From Shinella sp. UYSO24 (GTDB lineage Bacteria > Pseudomonadota > Alphaproteobacteria > Rhizobiales > Rhizobiaceae): a stretch of 64,000 nucleotides of DNA. The position numbers were made by a program, and so were the translations under genes. Under the pieces are notes generated by a model. The model did no database searches, was not told the DNA's origin, and saw only the letters and a list, made by a program, of their open reading frames with translations. Location: the NCBI GenBank assembly GCA_902167985.1, contig CABHNZ010000001.1, positions 496,001 to 560,000 of the forward strand, written 5' to 3'. Of this stretch, positions 28,394 to 36,585 are shown in pieces; positions within the stretch are counted from its first letter, which is position 1, and each line of letters begins with the position of its first letter.

Positions 28394-29410
28394 ATGCGTG
28401 CAGTCGGCTTCAACACACCGCAGCCCATTTCATCGGAAACGGCGCTTCTCGATATCGAGCTTCCCGAGCCGGAAGCGAAGGGCCGCGACCTTCTGGTCGA
28501 GATCCGGGCGATTTCGGTCAATCCGGTCGATACGAAGGTGCGGCGCACAGCACCTGTCGAAGACGGGCAGTACCGGGTGCTGGGCTATGACGCAGCGGGC
28601 GTGGTGAAGGCCGTCGGGCCGGACGTGAAGCTCTTCAAGCCGGGCGACGAGGTCTATTATGCAGGCGCGATCAACCGGCCGGGCACGAATGCGCAGTTCC
28701 ATCTGGTGGACGAGCGCATCGTCGGCGCCAAGCCGAAGACGCTTTCCTTCGAAGAGGCGGCCGCTCTGCCACTGACGACGATCACCGCCTATGAGACGCT
28801 GCTTCACCGGATGAAGGTGCAGGACAAGCTCGTCGGCGCCTGGAATGCCGTGCTCGTCATCGGCGGTGCCGGCGGGGTGTCGTCGATGGCGATCCAGCTT
28901 CTGCGGCAGCTTACCGACGTGACGGTGATCGGCACCGGATCGAGCGAAGAGACGCGCAAATGGGTGATGGATCTCGGCGCCCATCACGCACTCGACCATT
29001 CGAGGCCACTTGCAGCGCAGCTGAAACAGATGGCGATCGGCGACCCGGCCTTCGTCTTTTCCACCACCCAGACCGAAAGCCATATCGAGGATATTCTCGA
29101 ACTCATCGCGCCACAGGGCCGTTTCGGGCTGATCGACGATCCTTCCGGGCCGATGGATATCCGGCCATTCAAGAAGAAGGCGCTGTCGATCCACTGGGAA
29201 ACGATGTTTGCCCGACCGGTCTTCCAGACCGGCGACATGATCGAACAGCACAAGCTCCTGTCGCATGTGGCGGAACTCGTGGATGCGGGGCGGATCAGGA
29301 CGACGCTGTCGCAGGTGCTCGGGCCGATCAATGCTGCGACGCTGAAGACGGCGCATGCGATGATCGAAAGCGGCCGCACCCGCGGCAAGCTGGTGCTTTC
29401 CGGCTTCTGA
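28394..29410 (+). CDS. Zinc-type alcohol dehydrogenase-like quinone oxidoreductase
   Basis: An intact 338-residue medium-chain dehydrogenase/reductase. GroES-like N-terminal part (VEIRAISVNPVDTKVR, VLGYDAAGVVKAVG), then EEAAALPLTTITAYETLLHRM and the nucleotide site VLVIGGAGGVSSMAIQLLRQ. The usual Cys/His zinc ligands are missing at the expected places, so it resembles NADPH:quinone reductases (ZADH/QOR subgroup). The ATG at 28394 is preferred over one 18 bases upstream because GGAGGAAAAGAGC lies directly before it. Confidence 0.87.
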   Translation: MRAVGFNTPQPISSETALLDIELPEPEAKGRDLLVEIRAISVNPVDTKVRRTAPVEDGQYRVLGYDAAGVVKAVGPDVKLFKPGDEVYYAGAINRPGTNAQFHLVDERIVGAKPKTLSFEEAAALPLTTITAYETLLHRMKVQDKLVGAWNAVLVIGGAGGVSSMAIQLLRQLTDVTVIGTGSSEETRKWVMDLGAHHALDHSRPLAAQLKQMAIGDPAFVFSTTQTESHIEDILELIAPQGRFGLIDDPSGPMDIRPFKKKALSIHWETMFARPVFQTGDMIEQHKLLSHVAELVDAGRIRTTLSQVLGPINAATLKTAHAMIESGRTRGKLVLSGF

Positions 29411-29524
29411 CGGCGCTGCCTCCCCATATTGCGCCCTAAAGTTGCGCCGCCTTGCCCGGCGCAGCTTTTAAATGAGCATGGATCGGGTTATGATCCTTCC
29501 GGGACATTGGACGGAGGGGCAATC

Positions 29525-29940
29525 ATGGCAACGTCTCAGGCAAGCACATATGGCAATCCCTTGAGCGTGCTCACCAGTTCCGGCTGGTTCGGGACGCTGG
29601 CGCGTATCCTCTTGACCTTCATGTATTGGGCGAGCGGGCTTTCGAAGCTGATCGACTTCAATGGCGGCGTCGCGAGATGCAGCATTTCGGGCTGGAGCCG
29701 GCGGTCGCCTTCAACATCGCCGTCATCGTCACGCAGATCGGTGGATCGCTGCTCGTCATCCTCAACCGTTACGCATGGCTGGGTGCCGGCGCGCTTGCGG
29801 TCTTCACCGCGCTCACTATTCCCATCGCCCATAATTTCTGGGCGATGGAAGAGCCGATGAAGACGCTCGAATTCTATGTGGTGATGGAGCATATCACCGT
29901 CATCGGTGGCCTGATGGTGGTGGCGTGGAAATCACGCTGA
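29525..29940 (+). CDS. DoxX-family membrane protein (one frame break)
   Basis: Restored length is about 138 residues with four membrane helices. LLTFMYWASGLSKLIDFNGG is the family opening, followed by MQHFGLEPAV, IGGSLLVILNRYAWLGAGAL and PIAHNFWAMEE. The frame breaks near 29672, and one C (GTCGCGAG to GTCGCCGAG) restores GGVAEMQHFGL. The ATG follows GGAGGGGCAATC. DoxX-like proteins sit in the inner membrane and are linked to redox stress or thiosulfate oxidation in some species; no such partner is here. Confidence 0.83.
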
Positions 29941-29964
29941 CCGCCATCGGCCAGGCTCCATGCG

Positions 29965-30585
29965 TCAGGCCGTCGCCTGGATGACGACGACCTTGGCGCC
30001 GACCTGCACCGTCTCGTAGAGATCGATGACGTCGTGGTTCATCATGCGCACGCAGCCGCTCGACATGGCATAGCCGATCGATTCCGGCTGGTTCGTGCCG
30101 TGGATGCGGAAATGCGTGTCGTTGCCGTTGCGGTAGAGATACATGGCGCGGGCACCGAGCGGGTTGTTGGGGCCACCCGGCATGCCGCCGGCGAGCTTGC
30201 GGTAGCGGGGCTCGCGGTTCTGCATGTTCTGCGTCGGTGTCCATGTCGGCCATTCGGACTTGCGGCCGACATAGGCATCGCCCGAGAGCGCCAGCCCTTC
30301 CCTGCCGACACCGACGCCGTAGCGCATGGCCCGGCCATTGCCGAGGACATGATAGAGACGCCGCGCCGGCGTATCGACGACGATCGTGCCGGCCGGATAG
30401 GCCGTGTCATAAGCGATTTCGGTGCGGCGCAGTTCGGGCTTGATCCTGTCGATCGGCACCTGTTTCAGCGGAAATTTCTCGTCCGGCAGGGCTGCATAAT
30501 TGGTCTGGCTGTTGATCGTGGTGGCCGAGCATCCGGCCAACAGGAGCGGCAGACCAACGAGGAAGCCGCGACGGGAAATCGACAT
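29965..30585 (-). CDS. L,D-transpeptidase, exported lipoprotein-like (YkuD/ErfK)
   Basis: An intact 206-residue enzyme. The N-terminus has twin Arg (SRRGFLVG) and a lipobox (LLLAGC), so it is probably a lipoprotein, perhaps exported by Tat. The YkuD catalytic pattern HFRIHGTNQPESIG and SSGCVRMMNHD carries the His and Cys. Such enzymes form 3-3 crosslinks in peptidoglycan or tie outer membrane proteins to it; rhizobia have many paralogues. Rhizobial polar growth relies on L,D-transpeptidases (family knowledge), but the role of this copy is open. Confidence 0.92.
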   Translation of the reverse strand: MSISRRGFLVGLPLLLAGCSATTINSQTNYAALPDEKFPLKQVPIDRIKPELRRTEIAYDTAYPAGTIVVDTPARRLYHVLGNGRAMRYGVGVGREGLALSGDAYVGRKSEWPTWTPTQNMQNREPRYRKLAGGMPGGPNNPLGARAMYLYRNGNDTHFRIHGTNQPESIGYAMSSGCVRMMNHDVIDLYETVQVGAKVVVIQATA

Positions 30586-31005
30586 GAATGTGTCCTTGGT
30601 GCGTCAAAACGATGTCGCACGCTAAGGATGTTATGGTTAATGAAGTGATAATGCGCGCCTGCGGGTGTTCATCACTTCTCAGTGGGCAGTTTCAGGCCGA
30701 TATCCTCAACCGGCATCCTCAACCGAACCTGGCAACCGATACTTGCCAGCAGAGACCTGAACCGACAGCCGGCATTCATCGCGGGCGCCCTCTCTGGCGT
30801 GGCCCGCCGGTTTTCGGGCCGTTATCTCCCTCCCCTGCATCAGCACCATAGTTTGACCAGACCGCGGACGGAATTTCAGCCCAGGCGTGCATTTGCACGC
30901 GATACAATTATTTCGCGATACATGATCACTTTACTCTTTAACGTGTATTCACTTCGATATTCTCCCATTGCGCGATCTTGCGCACCATCTCGCGGAGAAG
31001 TAGCA
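30586..31005. other. Gap of 420 bases between divergent genes
   Basis: No gene supported. It includes a short direct repeat CGCGATACA (about 30899 and 30914) and an A/T-rich stretch to 30965, a likely promoter area for the gene at 31006. The words CATCCTCAACCG repeat at about 30699 and 30714. Confidence 0.45.
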
Positions 31006-32061
31006 ATGTTCAATACGAAACAGGCCAATGACCTTCAGCTCAATCCACGCGTCGTCACACGCGCCGTAGCCGGCGATGCTCTGCTCGGGCCCTTCATCAA
31101 CCTGCCGGGTGTGTGGAGCAACGAGGGCGATTTTCCCGGGCGGGGCTGGAACATGATCGCCCTGCCGTTCAGCGGCTCGCCCTCCGGTTTCCGCTTGCTG
31201 ATGAACCAGTTCAACGAGACGCTGACCGTCACCGTTGCCGACAAGGGCGTTCCGAACCGCGGCTTCGGCTCACGCCCGGATCCGGCAACCGGCGATCAGA
31301 CGATCGTGGCGCTCGACTATGAGCAGCTGATCGAACAGATCGCGGTTGACGACTTTCCCCAGACGACGCTGACGAGGACTCTCCCCAAGACGATCCACCA
31401 TGAGCCCGGCCTGTTTCTCAACATGGCCAACAAGGTGACGAACGATCTCATTATCGCAAGGCTCGGAACGATACCGCATGGTGATTCCGTTCTTGCGCTC
31501 GGCCGGGTACAGCATGTGGAAGGCAAGCCGGACATCACGCATTTCAGCGGCCTGCCGATCGGGCTCGGCCGGGAGGATGACGTGCTATCGGACGTAGACC
31601 CGGCAAACCCGACCTATATGGATGCCTACAAGCATTTCCATTTTCATCTCTTCAAGGGTCTTTTTGATCCCGTCGATCCCGTCGCGCTGATCGCCGGGGC
31701 ACTCAAAGACCTGCAGGTGGTCCGCTCCACGGTCTTCGATTTCGACACGACGCTGGAGACCGGCGGCATCCTCAACATTCCCTTCATCAGCAATACCGCC
31801 AACGCGACCCAGATGCGCTCGATATTCTGGCTGCATGAATTGTCGGACAAGGATGAGAACGGCGATCCGGTGATGATCCTGCAATATGCGCAGATCGTCA
31901 TGCTGGAGTTCTTCAAGCGCCGCGACGAGCAGCCCGGCCTCATCAAATGGCCGCATGTCAGCATCAACACGATGCGCCGTACCAGCCGCAACCCGGTCAC
32001 TGTGGCCGAAATGCTGAGCAGAGGCATTGATCCGATGCAACCCGCCCAGGCGGGGCAGTAA
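31006..32061 (+). CDS. Nitrobindin/heme-binding-like protein of unknown role
   Basis: A 351-residue protein with no signal peptide or membrane helix. The pattern LPGVWSNEGDFPGRGWNMIA resembles the lipocalin-like beta-barrel opening of nitrobindin/heme-binding proteins. Later IHHEPGLFLNMA, ARLGTIPHGDSVLALG and FWLHEL are the most ordered motifs, and several His could be heme ligands. I recall bacterial proteins annotated as heme-binding with a similar outline, but I am not certain of the family. GGAGAAGTAGCA precedes the ATG, and a terminator follows at 32111, so it is a single-gene unit. Confidence 0.5.
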   Translation: MFNTKQANDLQLNPRVVTRAVAGDALLGPFINLPGVWSNEGDFPGRGWNMIALPFSGSPSGFRLLMNQFNETLTVTVADKGVPNRGFGSRPDPATGDQTIVALDYEQLIEQIAVDDFPQTTLTRTLPKTIHHEPGLFLNMANKVTNDLIIARLGTIPHGDSVLALGRVQHVEGKPDITHFSGLPIGLGREDDVLSDVDPANPTYMDAYKHFHFHLFKGLFDPVDPVALIAGALKDLQVVRSTVFDFDTTLETGGILNIPFISNTANATQMRSIFWLHELSDKDENGDPVMILQYAQIVMLEFFKRRDEQPGLIKWPHVSINTMRRTSRNPVTVAEMLSRGIDPMQPAQAGQ

Positions 32062-32110
32062 CATGGCACTCTGTCGCTTGCACCAATAGCCGCACCCGGC
32101 TCACAAACAG

Positions 32111-32136
32111 AAAGACCGCCTCGTCGGGCGGTCTTT
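32111..32136 (+). terminator. Terminator between convergent genes
   Basis: A 10-bp stem (AAAGACCGCC with GGGCGGTCTTT, one G beyond) around TCGTC. It is symmetric, so it may serve both the gene at 31006 and the ETF-QO gene on the minus strand. Confidence 0.82.
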
Positions 32137-32178
32137 CCAGATCGATGATGTTCTTGCAGAGAGTGGCGAGGCGCCCTC

Positions 32179-33839
32179 TCACATATTCGGATAGACCGGG
32201 CCTTCGCCGCCCTGCGGGGGAACCCAGTTGATGTTCTGGTTGGGATCCTTGATATCGCAGGTCTTGCAGTGGACGCAGTTCTGGGCGTTGATCACATAGG
32301 TCTCCTCGCCATCCTGCTCTCGCCATTCATAGACCCCGGCGGGACAGTAGCGGGTCGAGGGGCCGGCGAAGACATCGTGTTCGGAACGCTTCTGCAGGCC
32401 CATGTCCTTGACCTTCAGATGCACCGGCTGATCCTCCTCGTGATTGGTGTTCGACAGGAACACCGAGGAGAGACGGTCGAAGGTCAGAACGCCATCCGGC
32501 TTCGGGTAGTTGATCGGCTTGTGTTTCGATGCCGGCTCCAGCGAGGCGGCGTCCGTCTTGCCGTGCTTCAGCGTGCCGAACAGGGAGAAGCCGAAAAGCT
32601 CGTTGGTCCACATGTCGAGGCCGCCGAGACCGACGCCGATGACCGTGCCGAACTTCGACCAGAGCGGCTTGACGTTGCGGACCTTTTTCAGATCCTTGCC
32701 GATCAGGCCGTCGCGCCATTCGGTCTCGATGCCGGTGACTTCATCATTGGCGCGGCCGGCGGCAATCGCCTCGGCCAGCTTGTCGGCGGCGAGAATGCCG
32801 GAGAGGACCGCATTATGCGAGCCCTTGATGCGCGGCACGTTGACGAAACCGGCCGAACAGCCGATCAGCGCGCCGCCCGGGAAGGTCAGTTTCGGCACCG
32901 ACTGGTAGCCGCCCTCGGTGATCGCACGGGCGCCGTAAGAGAGCCGCTTGCCGCCCTCGAAGGTCGCGCGATCGCCGGATGGGTCTTGAACCGCTGGAAT
33001 TCCTCGAAGGGGAAGAGATAGGGGTTCTTGTAGTTCAGGTGCACGACGAAACCGACCGCGACCTGATTGTCTTCCAGATGATAGAGGAAGGAACCGCCGC
33101 CGGTCTTCATGTCGAGCGGCCAGCCGAAGGAGTGCTGGACGAGACCCGGCTTGTGGTTTTCCGGCTTGACCTGCCAGAGCTCCTTGATGCCGATGCCGAA
33201 TTTCTGGGGCTCGCGATCCTTTTGCAGGTCGTATCTGGCGATCAGCTGTTTTGCCAGCGAGCCGCGAACGCCTTCGCCGATCAGCACGTATTTGCCGAGA
33301 AGCGCCATGCCGCGGGTGTAGTTCGGGCCGGGCTCGCCGTTCTTCTCGATGCCCATGTCGCCGGTCGCCACACCGATGACGGCGCCCTCGTCATTGTAGA
33401 TCAGTTCCGAGGCGGCAAAGCCGGGATAGATGTCGACGCCGAGGCCTTCCGCCTTTTCAGCCAGCCAGCGACAGACGTTTCCGAGCGAGACGATATAATT
33501 GCCGTGGTTGTTCAGAAGCTTCGGCATGGCGAAGTTCGGCAGGCGCATGGAGCCCGCGGGGCCGAGGAAGAGGAAATGATCGTCCGTCACTTCGGTCTTG
33601 AAGGGATGCCCCTCCTCTTCCCGCCAGCCGGGCAGGAGCTGATCGATGCCGACCGGATCGACAACGGCGCCGGAGAGGATATGCGCGCCGACTTCCGCAC
33701 CCTTTTCGAGAACGACGACCGACAGGTCCGGATTGACCTGTTTCAGCCGGATCGCAGCCGACAGGCCGGCCGGGCCGGCGCCAACGATCACAACGTCGAA
33801 TTCCATCGACTCGCGTTCAGGAAGTTCTTGCTCGCTCAT
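32179..33839 (-). CDS. Electron transfer flavoprotein-ubiquinone oxidoreductase (one frame break)
   Basis: Restored length is about 553 residues, as usual for ETF-QO. Inner membrane enzyme that takes electrons from ETF (fatty acid and branched-chain amino acid oxidation) to ubiquinone. FAD motif FDVVIVGAGPAGLSAAIRLK, then LEKGAEVGAHILSGAV. The C-terminal 4Fe-4S domain has TRYCPAGVYEW and INAQNCVHCKTCDIKDPNQN. The frame breaks near 32968, and adding one C (GATCGCG to GATCCGCG) restores HPAIRATFEGGKRLSYGARA. A LiuR-like site lies about 130 bases upstream. The etfA and etfB genes are not in this window. Confidence 0.95.
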
Positions 33840-33970
33840 TCAAAACTCCGGTTCCGGCCGAAAGCCGGGTCTTCTCATGTTTCGCCTGTCTTGACAAAAG
33901 CCACAGGCCTTGTCGAGGCGCGAAAACGTCGCCTGCCGTGCAATTCGCGCAATCTTTGGCATCGCATATC

Positions 33971-33990
33971 TTACGTTTACGTTCACGTAA
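33971..33990. promoter_or_regulatory. LiuR-like operator upstream of the ETF-QO gene
   Basis: TTACGTTTACGTTCACGTAA, with TTACGT and ACGTAA at the ends. It resembles the TTTACGTTTACGTAAA-type signal described for LiuR (MerR family), which controls branched-chain amino acid catabolism and ETF genes in proteobacteria. It lies 131 bases before the ETF-QO start and 150 before the divergent SDR. The LiuR gene is not in this window. Confidence 0.5.
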
Positions 33991-34139
33991 TCCAATTTGC
34001 AACGGGATCCTGCAAGTTCCTGCTTTCACCTCTGGTATACCGAAGATATAACAACGCCGAACCAAAGGGACCAGCGCCTCCCGTTACCATCCGGAACCGG
34101 GCGGCAGGCTTAGTATCGGATAAAGGAAGGAAGACTGTC

Positions 34140-34925
34140 ATGGATCTCGGGATTACCGGCAACGCGCGCTCGTGCTCGCCTCCTCGCGCGGCCTTGGCCT
34201 CGGCATTGCGGAAGCGCTGGCAGCCGAAGGCGCGCAGGTTCTGCTCGTCGGCCGTTCGGGCGACAGGCTGGCTGCCAATTGCGAGAAGATCAATGCACTG
34301 GGCAAAGGCAAGGCCGACTGGGTCTGGGGCGATCTTTCGGAAGAGAATTCGTCGAGAGCATGCTTGCGGCCGTCAAGGAAAAGCTCGGCGGCATCGACAT
34401 TCTCGTCAACAATACCGGTGGCCCGACGCCGGGAACCGCCGAAGACATGACGGCCGACAAGCTGGAAACCTTCTTCCCGCCGATGGTGCTGCGCGTGATT
34501 GCGCTCACCAATGCGCTTCTGCCGCAGATGAAGGCACAGGCTGGGGCCGCATCCTTACCTGCGCATCCTCGGGCGTCTATGAGCCGATCCCGAACCTTGC
34601 GCTTTCCAACACGCTGCGCGGCGCACTCGTCGGCTGGAACAAGACGCTGGCCACGGAAGTCGCGGGCTCCGGCATCACCTGCAACATGCTCCTGCCGGGC
34701 CGTATCCTCACCGATCGTATCGAGGAACTGGATGCAGCAAACGCCAAGCGCCTCGGCAAGACGCTCGATGAGGTCCGCTCGACCTCGGTGAAGACGATCC
34801 CGGCCGGCCGTCTCGGCAAGGTCGAGGAATTTGCCGCAGCCGGCGCCTTCCTCTGCTCGGAACCGGCAAGCTACATCACCGGCACGATGCTGCGCGTCGA
34901 TGGCGGAGCGGCGAAGTCGCTCTGA
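34140..34925 (+). CDS. Short-chain dehydrogenase/reductase (three frame breaks)
   Basis: Restored length is about 262 residues. Rossmann motif ALVLASSRGLGLGIAEALA, then VGRSGDRLAANCEKI, DILVNNTGGPTPGTAEDM and a C-terminal VDGGAAKSL. The active-site region reads LTCASSGVYEPIPNLALSN. The Ser is present, but the usual Tyr-x-x-x-Lys is not clear (VYEPIPN and RGALVGWNKT), as in the divergent SDR group near 3-oxoacyl-ACP reductases. Breaks lie near 34165, 34345 and 34538, each repaired by one base. It is divergent from the ETF-QO gene and could share the LiuR-like site. Confidence 0.82.
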   Translation: MDLGITGNARSCSPPRAALASALRKRWQPKARRFCSSAVRATGWLPIARRSMHWAKARPTGSGAIFRKRIRREHACGRQGKARRHRHSRQQYRWPDAGNRRRHDGRQAGNLLPADGAARDCAHQCASAADEGTGWGRILTCASSGVYEPIPNLALSNTLRGALVGWNKTLATEVAGSGITCNMLLPGRILTDRIEELDAANAKRLGKTLDEVRSTSVKTIPAGRLGKVEEFAAAGAFLCSEPASYITGTMLRVDGGAAKSL

Positions 34926-34933
34926 TTCTCTGA

Positions 34934-34993
34934 CTGCATTTCCGGGACTGCATTTCCCGGGCCACATTTCCCGGGCCACATTTCCCGGACTGG
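34934..34993. repeat. About four copies of a 14-bp tandem repeat
   Basis: Unit CATTTCCCGGGCCA. Two copies are near exact; flanking copies read CATTTCCGGGACTG and CATTTCCCGGACTG. It starts 9 bases after the SDR stop codon and does not form a normal terminator. Confidence 0.75.
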
Positions 34994-35322
34994 CCCAAAC
35001 AGGGCTTCCTGCATGCTTGAAACCGTCGTCGCAGCCTTTGCCGGTTGTGGCGGCGGTTTTTTCTTATGCGCCTATCCGAGACCGGAAACACAGCCCTGAG
35101 ATGTATCGGACAGAAGCGCGGCATCCTGCCGATGAGAAAGATTACTTTCCCGTAATACTGGCATCTCCATTACGATAATTTAATCCGTTTCACCCCCCGA
35201 AAGGACTGGATGTTCCCCCATTCCGCCGCACAATGAGCGCGAAATCGACATCGATCGCGCAATGGCGTGCCGATCGTAATATCAACCCTAAGGGGCGGCC
35301 TTGAAGGGTCGGCGGGACAAGA

Positions 35323-36585
35323 ATGAAAAAGGTCTGGATTTTTGCGGGATGTCTGATCGTTGCCGCGGGTGCGGCATGGACATATCGCGACAGTATTCCC
35401 TACCTGTCGACCGCCTTCCCGACCGCTGGCAAGCAAGCGGCCGGGACCGAAAGCGCATCGAAGGATGATCAGGGCCAGGGCCAGAACCGTCGTCGCGGCG
35501 GCGGCCCGCCGCCGGTCGTCAAGACGGTCGCTGCGGTCATGGCAACCCTGCCGCTCGATGCGACGGCCGTCGGTGCTGCGGATGCCGACAAAAATACCAC
35601 GATCGCCGCACAGGAAGCCGGCATCATCGTGTCCGTCGCAGCACATGACGGCGACACGGTGAAGACGGGCGACCTGATCGCCAAGCTGGACGACCGCACC
35701 GTCAAGGCCAATCTCGACAAGGACAAGTCGCTGCTGGCCCGCGATCAGGCGACACTGGCGCAGGCGGAAACGGCACTGACCCGCGCCGAGACGTTGCTGA
35801 GCCGCAATGCCGGCACGCAGCAGACAGCCGACGAGGCGCGCGCGGCGCGCGACACGGCCCTTGCAACGGTGCAGGGCGACAAGGCTTCGATCGCCGCCGA
35901 TCAGGTGGCCGTCGAGCATACGGATATCCGCGCGCCCTTCGATGGCAAGCTCGGCGATATCGCGATCAGCACCGGCGCCTATCTTTCGACGGGTGCCGCC
36001 GTCGTCACCATCGCCCAATACGACCCGATCTATGTGAAATTCTACCTGCCCCAGATGTATCTGTCGCAGCTGCAATCCGGCTTTGCCAACAAGAATGTCG
36101 CCGTCGATGCCGTCTCGCAGAGCGATGGCACGATGCCGCTGTCCGGCGTGCTCGATTTCTTCGACAACTCGATCAATGCGGCCTCGGGGACGATCCTTGC
36201 AAAGGCGCGGTTCGACAATCCGAAGGGCACGCTGTGGCCGGGTGAATCCGTCAACGTGACGGTGCATTTCAAGAGCGACCAGAAGATGATCGTCGTGCCG
36301 ACCGTCGCGGTCAGCCCCGGCGCCGATCAGCCCTTCGTCTACACCGTGGGCGATGACAAGAAGGTGCATATGACGCCGGTGACGGTGGCACGCTCCAATG
36401 GCGACAAGACCGCCATCGTCAAGGGCCTGAAGGAAGGCGAGCACGTCGTGGTCGAGGGGCAGGTCCAGCTCGTCAACGGCTCGCCGATCCGCGAGGAATT
36501 CTCCGAGACACCGAGCGTGGCTTCCCTCAAGCACGCGGACGGTTCGATCGAAGTGGGTGACGCATCGGCTGGAGTATCGAAATGA
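35323..36585 (+). CDS. RND efflux periplasmic adaptor (HlyD/MFP family)
   Basis: An intact 420-residue adaptor. A signal/anchor (IFAGCLIVAAGAAW) is followed by a charged low-complexity stretch (DDQGQGQNRRRGGGPPP), then the lipoyl-like half motif AAQEAGIIVSVAAHDGDTVKTGDLIAKLDD. A coiled-coil hairpin (35700-35900), the second half DIRAPFDGKLGDIAI, and beta-barrel and membrane-proximal domains follow. It bridges the pump in the next gene to an outer membrane channel. Its last codons overlap the pump start (ATGA), so the two form an operon. Confidence 0.93.
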   Translation: MKKVWIFAGCLIVAAGAAWTYRDSIPYLSTAFPTAGKQAAGTESASKDDQGQGQNRRRGGGPPPVVKTVAAVMATLPLDATAVGAADADKNTTIAAQEAGIIVSVAAHDGDTVKTGDLIAKLDDRTVKANLDKDKSLLARDQATLAQAETALTRAETLLSRNAGTQQTADEARAARDTALATVQGDKASIAADQVAVEHTDIRAPFDGKLGDIAISTGAYLSTGAAVVTIAQYDPIYVKFYLPQMYLSQLQSGFANKNVAVDAVSQSDGTMPLSGVLDFFDNSINAASGTILAKARFDNPKGTLWPGESVNVTVHFKSDQKMIVVPTVAVSPGADQPFVYTVGDDKKVHMTPVTVARSNGDKTAIVKGLKEGEHVVVEGQVQLVNGSPIREEFSETPSVASLKHADGSIEVGDASAGVSK

